This document shows positions 8,419 through 18,010 of a stretch of 64,000 nt of DNA, in pieces. Both the position numbers and the translations under genes were made by a program. Source of the stretch: ZC4RG25 sp023428365 (GTDB taxonomy: Bacteria; Pseudomonadota; Alphaproteobacteria; Rhizobiales; Hyphomicrobiaceae); assembly GCA_050283925.1 (NCBI GenBank), contig JBNOAI010000005.1:306131-370130 (forward strand), written 5' to 3'. The notes under the pieces were generated by a model. That model made no database searches and was not told where the DNA came from. It saw only the letters and a program-made list of their open reading frames with translations. How positions within the stretch are numbered: the stretch's first letter is position 1; the number at the start of each line of letters is the position of its first letter.

Positions 8419-9576
8419 TTATAGGCGACCTTCGAATGCCGCCTCGTACAGCTTGCGGCAGGTGGCTTCGTCCAGAGGAATCGGATTGCCGCCTGCAGTG
8501 GGATCGTTCGGTGCCATGCGGCTCATTTCGTCGATCTTCGTATCATCGACCTTGAGACCACCGAGGGTGTGTGGCACGCCGGTTGCCTCGCGCAGTTCCA
8601 GGATCCAATCGAGGAATGCGCCAAATTCCGGCTGGAGGCCGAGATAAGCGGCGAGCCGCTGGATCTTGTCCTCGATGGCAGGGCGATTGAATACCAGCAC
8701 GTACGGCATGAACACCGCGTTGGTCATACCGTGATGCGTGTCGTACATCGCGCCGACCGGGTGCGACAGCGCATGGATTGCACCCAGCGCCTTCTGGAAG
8801 GCCGTGGCGCCCATCGCGGCCGCTGACATCATATTCGCGCGGGCTTCGATGTCCTGACCGTTGGCTGCTGCGCGCGGAAGGCTTTCCTTGACGAGGCGAA
8901 TTCCCTCCACCGCGATGCCATCCGCCATCGGGTGATAGAATGGTCCACAATAGGCTTCGAGGCAATGCGCCAGCGCGTCCATGCCCGTGCCGACCGTGAT
9001 GGTCTTCGGCATCCCGACGGTGAGTTCCGGATCGCAGATCGTCACTTTCGGCATCATCAGCGGATGGAAGATGACCTTCTTCGTGTGGGTCGCCTCATCG
9101 GTGATGACGCCCGCGCGACCAACTTCCGATCCAGTGCCTGCCGTCGTCGGCACCGCAACGATCGGCGCGATGCCGGCCGGATCAGCCCGCGTCCACCAAT
9201 CACCGACGTCCTCGAAATCCCACATCGGACGTGTCTGCCCGGCCATGAAAGCGATGACCTTACCGGCATCCAGTGCCGAACCGCCGCCGAACGCGATGAC
9301 GCCGTCATGCTTCCCGTTGCGAAGCACGGCGATGCCTGCCTCGACGTTGGCGGAAACGGGATTAGGCTTCACATCGGAGAACACCGCCGCTGAGACACCA
9401 TCACCGCTCAGGACATCGAGAGCACGCTGGGTGATGGGGAGCTTGGCCAGCACCGGGTCCGTGACCAACAGCGGCCGCTGCATGCCCGTCGATTTGACGG
9501 CCTGCGCCAGTTCGGAGATCCGGCCAGCGCCGAAGCGCACCGACGTCGGGTAATTCCAGTTGCCAACCAATTTCAT
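8419..9576 (-). CDS. Iron-containing (group III) alcohol dehydrogenase
   Basis: NAD(P)-dependent Fe-ADH of 385 residues, the usual length. The nucleotide-binding GGGSALDAGK segment lies near residues 97-106 and the family signature with metal ligands is present: Asp and His in GTGMDALAHCLEAY, then the His residues in ALSHPVGAMYDTHHG. It is the last gene of the operon that begins with aepX. Some members of this family reduce phosphonoacetaldehyde or oxidise 2-hydroxyethylphosphonate, so conversion between those two is the most economical guess here. Other alcohol or aldehyde substrates are equally compatible with the sequence. Confidence 0.85.
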   Translation of the reverse strand: MKLVGNWNYPTSVRFGAGRISELAQAVKSTGMQRPLLVTDPVLAKLPITQRALDVLSGDGVSAAVFSDVKPNPVSANVEAGIAVLRNGKHDGVIAFGGGSALDAGKVIAFMAGQTRPMWDFEDVGDWWTRADPAGIAPIVAVPTTAGTGSEVGRAGVITDEATHTKKVIFHPLMMPKVTICDPELTVGMPKTITVGTGMDALAHCLEAYCGPFYHPMADGIAVEGIRLVKESLPRAAANGQDIEARANMMSAAAMGATAFQKALGAIHALSHPVGAMYDTHHGMTNAVFMPYVLVFNRPAIEDKIQRLAAYLGLQPEFGAFLDWILELREATGVPHTLGGLKVDDTKIDEMSRMAPNDPTAGGNPIPLDEATCRKLYEAAFEGRL

Positions 9577-9612
9577 GGGCGTCCGCTCATTCCAGATAAG
9601 GAACTCTAAGTC

Positions 9613-10995
9613 TCAAACTGCGCGCAGGTGATAACTCTTGGGGCGGGTGAGCCCCTCGTAACCGATCCGCGACAGGCCTGCGCCACGCCCGGTATCCTTC
9701 ACGCCTGTCCAGGCCAATGACGGATCGAGATAGTCGCAGCGGTTCATAAACAGCGTGCCGGTTTCAATTTCGGCGCCGAGTTGCTCGGCTGCGGCCATGT
9801 CCGTGGTCCAGACCGAAGCTGTCAAACCGTACGGGGAATCATTCATCAGCTTCACGGCTTCCGCATCGCCGCTGACCTTCATGATGCCGACGACCGGCCC
9901 GAAGCTCTCCTCCATCATGACCTTCATGCCATGGTCAACGCCGGTCAGCACCTGTGGCGCGAGCCACGGGCTACCGTCCTGATTGCGCTTGAACGCGGAT
10001 GCATCGATGTGTGCCTTGGCCCCCTTGCCGATCGCCTCGGCGGTGTGTCCTCGAACCAGATCGGCGAACCGGGTCGCGGCCATCGGGCCAAGAGTCGTCG
10101 CCTGATCCAACGGATCATCCAGAAGATACTGACGCGTCAGCGCGGCAAATCCATCAACGAATGGCTGGTAAATCTCAGCGGCCACATAAATGCGTTCAAT
10201 GCCGCAACAGCTCTGACCGGAATTGAAGAATGCGCCGTCAACGAGGTTTTCAATGGCATGATCGAGTTTAGCGTCGGCCCGGACGTAGGCCGGATCCTTG
10301 CCACCAAGTTCCAGCGCAACCGACGTGAAGGTGCCGGCCGCAGCCCGCTCGATGGCACGACCAGCTTCGACACTGCCGGTGAAGGTGACATGATCCACCG
10401 AGCCCGAACTGAGCAGCTTTGCCGTATCCTGATGGCTGAGCGCGAGGTTCTGGAATAGCCCCGCGGGCAACCCCGCCTTGTCGAACGCTTGCTGGAAGCG
10501 CTCACCCGTCAGCAGCGTTTGCGAGGCCGCTTTCAGAATGACCGCGTTGCCCGCGATCAAACCCGGCACGATGGTATTTACGGCCGTCAGATACGGATAA
10601 TTCCAAGGCGCGACGACCAAAAGCAGCCCCAATGGATCGCGCCGGATGTAGCGTTTGAAGCCGTCCTTGGGCTCCGGAACGATCGGCGCCAGTGCCTCCT
10701 CGGCCAGCGCGGCCATGGTGGTGACGCGATCCGCGAACGAATTGAATTCGCCGCCATAGCGCACCGGACGCCCCATCTGCACAGCCAGCTCGCGCGCGAT
10801 TTCCGGATTGAGCTCGCGCATAATCTCCAGGAACCGCAGCATGAGCGTCGCGCGCTCCTTCACCGGCACACGGCACCATTCGCGCTGGGCGGCGCGAGCA
10901 CGCTGCACCGCGCCTTCAATTTGGCTTGCAGTCGCCGTGGCACGCCGCGCAACCTCACGGCCATCGATGGGTGACAGACAGACGATTTCCGACAT
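9613..10995 (-). CDS. NAD(P)-dependent aldehyde dehydrogenase
   Basis: Aldehyde dehydrogenase superfamily, 460 residues, on the short side. Catalytic Glu is in LELGGKDP and the nucleophilic Cys in NSGQSCCG; the N-terminal APWNYP segment that positions the coenzyme is present. It is distinct from PhnY in the same window (different length, low similarity by eye). It lies between the iron alcohol dehydrogenase (36 bp) and the glutamine-synthetase-like gene (83 bp), all on one strand. By analogy with PuuC it could oxidise an aldehyde made by the FAD oxidase; alternatively it handles a semialdehyde from another amine. The substrate is not readable from sequence. Confidence 0.85.
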   Translation of the reverse strand: MSEIVCLSPIDGREVARRATATASQIEGAVQRARAAQREWCRVPVKERATLMLRFLEIMRELNPEIARELAVQMGRPVRYGGEFNSFADRVTTMAALAEEALAPIVPEPKDGFKRYIRRDPLGLLLVVAPWNYPYLTAVNTIVPGLIAGNAVILKAASQTLLTGERFQQAFDKAGLPAGLFQNLALSHQDTAKLLSSGSVDHVTFTGSVEAGRAIERAAAGTFTSVALELGGKDPAYVRADAKLDHAIENLVDGAFFNSGQSCCGIERIYVAAEIYQPFVDGFAALTRQYLLDDPLDQATTLGPMAATRFADLVRGHTAEAIGKGAKAHIDASAFKRNQDGSPWLAPQVLTGVDHGMKVMMEESFGPVVGIMKVSGDAEAVKLMNDSPYGLTASVWTTDMAAAEQLGAEIETGTLFMNRCDYLDPSLAWTGVKDTGRGAGLSRIGYEGLTRPKSYHLRAV

Positions 10996-11078
10996 GGTTC
11001 AGACCTTGGTATCCCGGCTCGATTGCGGGACAGGGTTATGTTTTTGGCCGCGCACTGACACTGCAGTATTTGAACGCG

Positions 11079-12446
11079 TCAGTAACGCTCGAAGCCGCGC
11101 ATCAATTCCCAGTCCGTGATGCGCCGGTCATATTCAGACTGCTCCCAGCGGCCGGTGTGGACGTAGTGATCGACGACATCACTGCCGAGCGCAGTTCGCA
11201 GCAGTTCCGACTTATCCAGACTTTCGATCGCCTCGCGCAGCGTCTTTGGAACTTCTGGAATCCCCTGCCCAACATAGGCGTCACCCGAGAACGGCGCATC
11301 GAGGTTGAGCTTCTCGTCAATCCCAGCAAGTCCCGCAGCAATGAGCGCGGCGAAGGCCAGATACGGGTTGAGATCCGCGCCACCGATACGGCACTCGATA
11401 CGAATGGCCTTGGTTCCTTCGCCGCACAGACGGAAACCGGCAGTGCGGTTATCGCGGCTCCACACCGCCTTGGTCGGCGCGAACGTTCCCGCCTGGAAGC
11501 GTTTGTAGGAATTGATGTACGGGGCGAGGAAGTAGGTCATGTCGCGCGCGTACTTGAGCTGTCCGGCCACGAACGAACGCATCAGCTTCGACATGCCGTA
11601 CTCGCCGGATTCGTCGAGGAACAGCGGCTTCTTGCCGGCTTCATCCCACAGAGACGCATGCACATGCGCAGATGACCCGGCGAGATCATAACGCCACTTC
11701 GACATGAAGGTGACGGCCTTGCCCTGGAGATGCGCGATCTCTTTAATGCCATTCTTCAGGATCACATGCCGGTCGGCCATCTCCAGCGCATCGCCGTAGC
11801 GGACGTTAATTTCTTCCTGGCCAGGACCCCATTCGCCTTTGGAGTTTTCGACCGGAATGCCTGCACCTTGCAGCCCCTTGCGGATGGCGCGCATGACGCC
11901 CTCCTCCTTGGTGGTCTGCAGAATGTGGTAGTCCTCGATGTAGGTGCCGGCCGTCTTGAGATTATGAAATCGCTTTTGAGCGGCGCTCTCGAACGTCTCA
12001 TCGAACAGATAGAATTCCAGCTCTGACGCGAAGTACGCGCGCATCTTGTGCTCGGCCAGCCGCCCGATCTGCTTCTTCAGGATCTGGCGCGGCGAGTGTG
12101 GAACATCGTGATGGTGATGATCGAGCACATCGCACAGAACCAGCGCGGTGCCTTCCAGCCAAGGCGTGCGCCGCAGTGTGGAGAGATCAGGTTTCAGAAC
12201 GAAGTCGCCGTAGCCTTTGGCCCAGCTCGCCGCCGCATAACCGGGCACCGGCTCCATGTCGATATCGTCCGCCAGGAGATAATCGCAGGCGTGCGTTTCC
12301 TGCGAGCCGCCATCAACGAAAAACTCCGCCTGGAAGCGTTTGCCGATCAAACGGCCCTGCATATCGACCATGGCAACGACAACCGTGTCGATCTCACCGC
12401 GTGCGACGGCTTCCTTCAATTCGTCAAAGCTGAGATTACCGGGCAT
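11079..12446 (-). CDS. Glutamine-synthetase-family ligase (gamma-glutamyl-amine synthetase-like)
   Basis: A 455-residue member of the glutamine synthetase fold, with the beta-Grasp N-terminus (VVVAMVDMQGRLIGKRF near residues 22-38) and the C-terminal ATP/glutamate-binding part (FRLCGEGTKAIRIECR). Length and divergence from GlnA fit the PuuA/GlnA3/GlnA4 group, which joins glutamate to amines such as putrescine or ethanolamine. An AAGGGGAAGG Shine-Dalgarno precedes the ATG. It sits inside an aminophosphonate operon next to an aldehyde dehydrogenase and within a few kilobases of a PuuB-like oxidase, so gamma-glutamylation of an aminophosphonate or of the amine released from it is a testable idea. 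Housekeeping glutamine synthetase is unlikely. Confidence 0.85.
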   Translation of the reverse strand: MPGNLSFDELKEAVARGEIDTVVVAMVDMQGRLIGKRFQAEFFVDGGSQETHACDYLLADDIDMEPVPGYAAASWAKGYGDFVLKPDLSTLRRTPWLEGTALVLCDVLDHHHHDVPHSPRQILKKQIGRLAEHKMRAYFASELEFYLFDETFESAAQKRFHNLKTAGTYIEDYHILQTTKEEGVMRAIRKGLQGAGIPVENSKGEWGPGQEEINVRYGDALEMADRHVILKNGIKEIAHLQGKAVTFMSKWRYDLAGSSAHVHASLWDEAGKKPLFLDESGEYGMSKLMRSFVAGQLKYARDMTYFLAPYINSYKRFQAGTFAPTKAVWSRDNRTAGFRLCGEGTKAIRIECRIGGADLNPYLAFAALIAAGLAGIDEKLNLDAPFSGDAYVGQGIPEVPKTLREAIESLDKSELLRTALGSDVVDHYVHTGRWEQSEYDRRITDWELMRGFERY

Positions 12447-12489
12447 GTGCCCTTCCCCTTGTCAATTTTGCAGGCCCTTCGGCGGACCA

Positions 12490-13875
12490 TTATGCCTGGA
12501 TCGCCTGCTCGATGATATCCAGCGCGCGAACCATTTCGTCAGCCGTCACCGTCAGCGGCGGCGTGAGCGTCAGAACGTTCCCCATGGTCGTTTTGAATGA
12601 AAGCCCCGCATCGAGCGCGCGATACATCACGGCCTCGGCCAGATCGTTATCCGGCTCCTTGGTATCGCGATCCTTGACCAGTTCAAGACCGAGCATCAAA
12701 CCGCGACCACGGACATCACCGATTGGGGCAAGGCGACGATGCATGTCCTGCATCCGCTCCATCGCGATATCGCCGACACGCGCCGCGTTCTCGACCAGCT
12801 TCTCGTCCTCGATGATCTCGATCGTGGTCAGCGCCGCGCGCGCGGTGACAGGATTTTTCTCGTGCGTATAGTGTCCGAAGGCAAAGTCACCGGCCACATC
12901 CAGCTCCGGTTTCGCAATCACCGCTGCGATCGGCAAGATGCCGCCCCCAAGCGCTTTGCCGACAACCATCATGTCCGGCACCACGCCGTCATGCTCCGAG
13001 GCGAACATGCGGCCCGTCTTGCCGAGCCCCATCGGAATCTCATCGAAGATCAGCAGCGTTCCATACCGATCGCAGGCCTCTCGCACGCGTTTCCAGAAGC
13101 CCGGCGGCGGCACGTAAGGCACCGCACGGATCGGCTCGGCGATCAGAGCCGCAACGTCACCCTCGCGCTCCAGAACGTACTCGATCATTCGCGCGCAGGC
13201 CTCGCCCGATTCCTCAGCCGTCTTCATGCCGTAAGGACAGCGATAGCTTCCGAACGGGGCGACATGGTTGGCCCCGACGACAAGCGGCGCGGCAGGGCCA
13301 GAGCGAAACAGCGCCTCGCCTGACAATGCCGAAGCGCCGATCCCTGCGCCATGGAAGCTGTCCCAGAACGATAGGGTTTTGAATCGCCCGGTCGCCGTAC
13401 GAGCGAGCTTGATCGCCACCTCGTTGGCGTCCGAGCCACCCGTGGTGAACAGAACCTTCGACAACGTACCTGGTGAGATCTCGGCCAGCTTCCGTGCCAG
13501 CGCTGTGGACTCCGCACAAGCGTACCGGCGCGGAGCGAATGGCAACGCATCCATCTGCTCGGCAATCGCCCGCTTCAGACGCGGATGCCCGTAGCCAATG
13601 TGATGCACGTTGTTGCCGTGGAAATCCATATAGCGGCGGCCAGTCACATCCTCGATCCAGATGCCTTCGGCACGCGCGATGGCATTCAGGCACGGCGTGG
13701 AAACCGACTGGCGGAGGAAATAGCGCGCGTCTTCATCGAGCAGCGAGCGGGTGGTTTGATCCAGATTGCGCGCCTGCCATTCCGCGCGACGGCTGGTGAG
13801 GTTGGTGTCGCTTTCCGATTGCGCGACGAGCCGAAGCGAAGGTTTCTGACCTTTGGGAGCCACGTTGTCTCTCAC
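12490..13875 (-). CDS. pbfA: Class III PLP enzyme, PbfA-like (R)-1-hydroxy-2-aminoethylphosphonate ammonia-lyase
   Basis: Fold-type I, class III aminotransferase-related protein, about 461 residues. The internal PLP lysine lies in VGKALGGGILP and the PLP-contacting Asp in IFDEIPMGLGKTG; the IPMGLGKTG form differs from the usual QTGFGRTG of transaminases. The N-terminal region (FLRQSVSTPCLN, DFHGNNVHHIGYGHP) resembles PbfA, described as an ammonia-lyase that turns (R)-1-hydroxy-AEP into phosphonoacetaldehyde. I prefer the GTG start at 13875, which overlaps the permease stop as GTGA and has GGCGGA upstream; an ATG at 13914 would lengthen it by 13 residues. It is in one operon with the AEP transporter, which supports the assignment. 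A plain transaminase cannot be excluded. Confidence 0.8.
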   Translation of the reverse strand: MRDNVAPKGQKPSLRLVAQSESDTNLTSRRAEWQARNLDQTTRSLLDEDARYFLRQSVSTPCLNAIARAEGIWIEDVTGRRYMDFHGNNVHHIGYGHPRLKRAIAEQMDALPFAPRRYACAESTALARKLAEISPGTLSKVLFTTGGSDANEVAIKLARTATGRFKTLSFWDSFHGAGIGASALSGEALFRSGPAAPLVVGANHVAPFGSYRCPYGMKTAEESGEACARMIEYVLEREGDVAALIAEPIRAVPYVPPPGFWKRVREACDRYGTLLIFDEIPMGLGKTGRMFASEHDGVVPDMMVVGKALGGGILPIAAVIAKPELDVAGDFAFGHYTHEKNPVTARAALTTIEIIEDEKLVENAARVGDIAMERMQDMHRRLAPIGDVRGRGLMLGLELVKDRDTKEPDNDLAEAVMYRALDAGLSFKTTMGNVLTLTPPLTVTADEMVRALDIIEQAIQA

Positions 13876-15572
13876 CGTTTCCGCCAGGCTTGCAATTTGT
13901 CGAACACAAGCCAATTCAGAGCAAAGTGCAGCAGCTTCACACCCAACGCCGTCAGCACGATCATGGTCGCCATGCCTGCAGCGCCCGCCGTGAAACCGGC
14001 TTCGTCCATATGAACAATCGACACCGAGGCGAGTTTCGTGCCCGGGCCATAGAGGAAGATCACCGCCGAAACCGTCGTCATGGCATTGACGAAGATGTAC
14101 ACGGCGATGTTCAGAATAGCGGGCATGCAGATCGGCACGGTCACGCGGCCGAATGTGCGCCAGAACGGCACTTTCAGCGAGGCGGAAACGGATTCAAACT
14201 CCGGATCAATCTGCTTCAAGGCCGTGACGGCTGTGATATGCGCGGTCGTATAGAAATGGGCGATGGTATTGAACGCCAGCACCAGGATCGTACCGTAAAA
14301 CACGTTCAGCGGATTCCATGGCGCGTTGATGTAAAACACATACGCCAGACCGATCACCAGCCCGGGCACCGCCATCGGCAGCATCGCGAGAAAATGCGCG
14401 ATCCCACGCCCATACCGGAAGCCTTGCGCCTTCTCTACGAGATACGCACCAGTGAAGATGATCAGCGTCCCAAAGACGGTCGCAATGGTCGCCATCTTCA
14501 GCGAGTTGAAGTAGGTGTCCCAGCCGTCGGGATCAAAGTTGCCGAACTGATAGTTATTGAAACTGAGCGACAGGTTGTAAGGCCAGTACGTGACAAACGA
14601 CGCCCACACCGCAACGCCCAATATGCTGATGATCAGGGATCCGAGAAACCCGCAATAAGCGACGAATGCGAGATCACGGCCACGCGCCGGCTTCGGCTCC
14701 AGTGGAACAGCACGCGCCGACAGTAGCGCCACTTGCTTGCGCTGGATCAGACGATCGGCGGTGAAAGCAACCACCGCCGGGACCAGCAGCACGAAGCCAA
14801 CCACCGCACCCATTTCAAAGTTCTGCTGCCCCACGACCTGCTTGTAGGCATCGGTCGCCAGAACGTTGAATTGGCCGCCGATCACCTTGGCGATGCCGAA
14901 GTCCGTGATGACCAGCGTGAACACGATGAAACCGGCGCTGACGAGACCGTATTTGATGCCCGGAACTGTAATCGTCCAGAACACGCGCCAGCTCGACGTA
15001 CCCAGCGCATTCGCCGCCTCATACAGCCTACCATCGGCCAGCGACAGAGCCGTGACGAGAATGAGCACCGCGAACGGAAAGCAGTAAAACACCTGCGCCA
15101 TGAGAATGCCGATGGGGCCGTAAATCGATGCCCCCATCATCCAATCGCGCAGAAATCCCTGATTGCCGAAAATATAAATCAGCGAGATCGCCGAAAGCAG
15201 CGATGGAGCGAAAATCGGCAATAGCGCGACGGCCATGAAAAACCCTTTGAAGGGCATGCACGTCCGCGTCAGCGCATAAGCGTAGCCAAACGCCAGTGGC
15301 AGGATAACCGCCGTTGCCGTCAAGGCCACGAACAGGCTGTTCCAGATCGATTGGACCAGAGAGGGCGTAGAGAAATAAATGACATAATTTGCCAGCCCAA
15401 CGAACTCGCCATCTGAGTTCTGAAAACTTTTGGTGAGCAAAAGTCCAAGCGGCAGAGCAATAATGACGATGAGAAAAAGGACCAGGATCGAAATCCCGAT
15501 CCGCATCACCCAGTCGTCACGAGAGAGTTGCCGCGTGACCGGTGGCGACAGTGGCGATGCCGCGATCGTCAT
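13872..15572 (-). CDS. aepW: AEP-type ABC transporter permease, two fused permease domains
   Basis: A 566-residue membrane protein containing two consecutive binding-protein-dependent permease domains (roughly 1-280 and 300-566), each with about six helices, as in the PhnU2/AepW family of aminoethylphosphonate importers. The start overlaps the ATPase stop by 4 bp, with GAGGAAAG upstream. With the fused permease no second membrane gene is needed, which matches the gene order aepX, aepV, aepW. The Fe3+-transporter (FbpB-like) family has the same architecture, so the specificity rests on the neighbouring phosphonate genes and on the binding protein. Confidence 0.85.
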   Translation of the reverse strand: MTIAASPLSPPVTRQLSRDDWVMRIGISILVLFLIVIIALPLGLLLTKSFQNSDGEFVGLANYVIYFSTPSLVQSIWNSLFVALTATAVILPLAFGYAYALTRTCMPFKGFFMAVALLPIFAPSLLSAISLIYIFGNQGFLRDWMMGASIYGPIGILMAQVFYCFPFAVLILVTALSLADGRLYEAANALGTSSWRVFWTITVPGIKYGLVSAGFIVFTLVITDFGIAKVIGGQFNVLATDAYKQVVGQQNFEMGAVVGFVLLVPAVVAFTADRLIQRKQVALLSARAVPLEPKPARGRDLAFVAYCGFLGSLIISILGVAVWASFVTYWPYNLSLSFNNYQFGNFDPDGWDTYFNSLKMATIATVFGTLIIFTGAYLVEKAQGFRYGRGIAHFLAMLPMAVPGLVIGLAYVFYINAPWNPLNVFYGTILVLAFNTIAHFYTTAHITAVTALKQIDPEFESVSASLKVPFWRTFGRVTVPICMPAILNIAVYIFVNAMTTVSAVIFLYGPGTKLASVSIVHMDEAGFTAGAAGMATMIVLTALGVKLLHFALNWLVFDKLQAWRKR

Positions 15573-16708
15573 ACGGCGGCTCTTTCCTCACGAGGAAATA
15601 CACGTAAGGCTTCCGGTGGGAGAACCACGGTCAACGGCTGCCCTTCGGCAATCGACAAATCGCGCATGGCATTCGCGGAAAAGTCCGCCAAGAGCTTGAT
15701 GTTCGGCGCGGCATCGAGTGCCATTGTCGCCCGGCAGAAAGCGCCAAGGTAGTCGAGCAGTTCGACCACCGCGGTGATCTGATTAGGTGTATCGGCGGTG
15801 ATCCCGCGAACGCGAATTTCTTCCGGCCTCAATCCGAGCCTCACGGGTGCGCCCGTCGTATAGTTGTTGGCGCCCGCGCATTGCAGCTCAACATCTCCGA
15901 TCCGCACGCGGTCTGGTCCAGAGACGACGGCATCGAGGAAGTTCATGGTGCCGACGAAGTCAGCTACGAAGGCCGTCGCGGGACGGGCGTAGATTTCGGC
16001 TGGGGTGCCGACCTGCTCGATGACACCGTGGTTCATCACCACGATGCGATCAGCCATCGCCAATGCTTCTTCCTGATCATGCGTCACCAGAATTGTCGTC
16101 ACGCCGAGGCGACGCTGAAGAGCTTTGATTTCGTCGCGCAATCTCACACGCACCCGTGCATCCAGCGCAGATAGTGGTTCATCAAGCAGTAGCAACGATG
16201 GAGACGTCGCCAGAGCGCGCGCCAGAGCGACCCGCTGCTGCTGTCCGCCAGAGAGCTGCGCCGGGTACTTTTCACCCTGATCGGGAAGCCCTACGAGAGC
16301 CAGGAGTTCATTGACACGCGCTTTGATCTGGGCACGCGGCAGCCGGCGATTGACAAGCCCGTAGCCGACATTCGCGTCAATCGTCAGATTGGGAAACAGC
16401 GCGTACGACTGAAATACGATACCGAAATCGCGATCCGCTGGTGGCAGATGGGAAACATCACGTCCGCCCATCTCGATGATGCCGGAGTCATGCGGATCAA
16501 GCCCCGCGACGGCGCGCAACAGCGTCGTCTTTCCGCATCCTGACGGGCCGAGAAAACATATCAGCTCGCCCCCGAAAACATCCAGCGACACGGACTTCAG
16601 CGCCGTGAACCCGCCAAACCTTTTGATCAAATTTCGGATGCTGAGGTGCACGCGCTTTTCGGCATCGTTCCCAGCGGCTGGTGGCGTGCGTTGCAGCGTC
16701 TGCAGCAT
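15569..16708 (-). CDS. aepV: AEP-type ABC transporter ATP-binding protein
   Basis: ATPase subunit of about 379 residues: Walker A GPSGCGKT at residues 54-61, signature LSGGQQQR, Walker B LLLLDEPLSALD, His-loop ILVTHDQEEA, and a C-terminal TOBE-like regulatory domain (about 280-379). I place the start at 16708, where AGGA stands 8 nt upstream of ATG. An upstream in-frame start at 16816 would overlap the binding protein gene by 43 bp and looks unlikely. It is 65 bp downstream of aepX and overlaps aepW, so the three form one translational unit. The related literature name for this subunit is PhnT. Confidence 0.88.
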   Translation of the reverse strand: MLQTLQRTPPAAGNDAEKRVHLSIRNLIKRFGGFTALKSVSLDVFGGELICFLGPSGCGKTTLLRAVAGLDPHDSGIIEMGGRDVSHLPPADRDFGIVFQSYALFPNLTIDANVGYGLVNRRLPRAQIKARVNELLALVGLPDQGEKYPAQLSGGQQQRVALARALATSPSLLLLDEPLSALDARVRVRLRDEIKALQRRLGVTTILVTHDQEEALAMADRIVVMNHGVIEQVGTPAEIYARPATAFVADFVGTMNFLDAVVSGPDRVRIGDVELQCAGANNYTTGAPVRLGLRPEEIRVRGITADTPNQITAVVELLDYLGAFCRATMALDAAPNIKLLADFSANAMRDLSIAEGQPLTVVLPPEALRVFPREERAAV

Positions 16709-16773
16709 AAGACGTCCTTTTGAAGCTGAATCAGAACGGCCGCCAATCTGGCGGCCGTTCCACGCAAAGCATT

Positions 16774-17808
16774 TCAGTTCTTCGGAGCAGCCTTGCTCTC
16801 GTAGCGGCTCGACCACTCTTTCAGAATGCGGTCACGGTTCTCGGCCATCCAGGCGAAGTCGTTCTTGATCAGACGGCTCTCAGCCTCTTTCGGATAGTTC
16901 GGCGGATAGGAGCCCGCGCCAGGATAGGCAACGACGGCATAGGTCTTCGAGTACAGCTCGTTGGCCTCCTTGGTAGCGCCCCAGTCCGCAATCTTCTTTG
17001 CAAGATCGAGATTCTTTGTGCCCTTGACGATGGAGGTGGCTTCCATCTCCCAGCCCGTGCCTTCGGCCGGAACGATCACCTCCAGCGGCGCGCCCTTGGT
17101 CTTCTCAGAAGCGCCGCGCATATCGAGAGCGATACCGGCGACACGCTCGCCGCGTGCAGCCTGCACGCACGGTGCACTGCCTGAATGGGTGTAAACGGCC
17201 ATGTTCTCATGGAGGGCATCCATGAACTTCCAGCCCGCGTCCTCGCCCATCATCTGCAGCCAAGCGCCGACCATCAGATAGCCAGTGCCGGAAGATGCCG
17301 GGTGCGGCATGACCAGCTTGCCTTTGTACTCAGGCGCCGTCAGATCCTTCCAGGTGGTCGGAGCCTTGATGTTCGCCTTCCCTGCCTCTGCCGTGTTGTA
17401 GCAGATCACACCGAGATAACCGTCCATGCCGGTCCAGGTGTAGGGATCTTTGCTGTCGCGGAATTCCGGCTTTAGCGCATCTACGCCAGCTGGCTTATAT
17501 GTCTCGAGCAGACCAGCCTTTTCGAACACCAGCAGAGAGGTGGCGGCAAGCCCCAGCACGACGTCAGCACGCGGGTTGTCTTTCTCGGCCAGGAACCGGG
17601 CCGTGATGACGCCGGTCGAATCGCGAACCCAGACAACTTCTGCTTCAGGAACGGCCTTTTCGATAGCAGCTTTGAACGGTGCAAGCTGGTCGTTCTCGAT
17701 CGCCGTATAGACCGTGACTTTGGTTTTCTGCGCCAGGCTCGGCGTCGCCGCCAGCCCGAACGCCGCACAAGCCGTCAAGGCCAGCGCGAAGCCCTTCAAC
17801 ATATTCAT
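16774..17808 (-). CDS. aepX: 2-aminoethylphosphonate ABC transporter substrate-binding protein
   Basis: A 344-residue periplasmic binding protein with a Sec signal peptide (hydrophobic residues 5-22, cleavage near residue 26 after SLA). The mature protein starts with a VTVYTAIENDQ strand and resembles the PhnS2/AepX family for 2-aminoethylphosphonate; the wider family includes Fe3+-binding FbpA-like proteins. An AAGGAGGG Shine-Dalgarno precedes the ATG. It is first in a seven-gene operon (aepX, aepV, aepW, pbfA, glutamine-synthetase-like, aldehyde dehydrogenase, iron alcohol dehydrogenase). A terminator upstream separates it from phnY, so it needs its own promoter in the 200 bp between 17809 and 18010; I see no obvious Pho box there. 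Confidence 0.85.
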   Translation of the reverse strand: MNMLKGFALALTACAAFGLAATPSLAQKTKVTVYTAIENDQLAPFKAAIEKAVPEAEVVWVRDSTGVITARFLAEKDNPRADVVLGLAATSLLVFEKAGLLETYKPAGVDALKPEFRDSKDPYTWTGMDGYLGVICYNTAEAGKANIKAPTTWKDLTAPEYKGKLVMPHPASSGTGYLMVGAWLQMMGEDAGWKFMDALHENMAVYTHSGSAPCVQAARGERVAGIALDMRGASEKTKGAPLEVIVPAEGTGWEMEATSIVKGTKNLDLAKKIADWGATKEANELYSKTYAVVAYPGAGSYPPNYPKEAESRLIKNDFAWMAENRDRILKEWSSRYESKAAPKN

Positions 17809-18010
17809 ACTGTACTCCCTCCTTCACGTTTTAAGACATCATCCAGATAGGTTCTGGATTGCGACGGACCGCTTGGGCATGTTCGGTCAAGCTATAATGA
17901 TAGACATGCCTCGCGCCATGCTCCTTATCGGAACTATTGCGATGCATCTTACGGCGCATAAACCGACTTTGCATTTGAATTCCTTCACGCAACTTCCGAT
18001 TTTTCGACAC

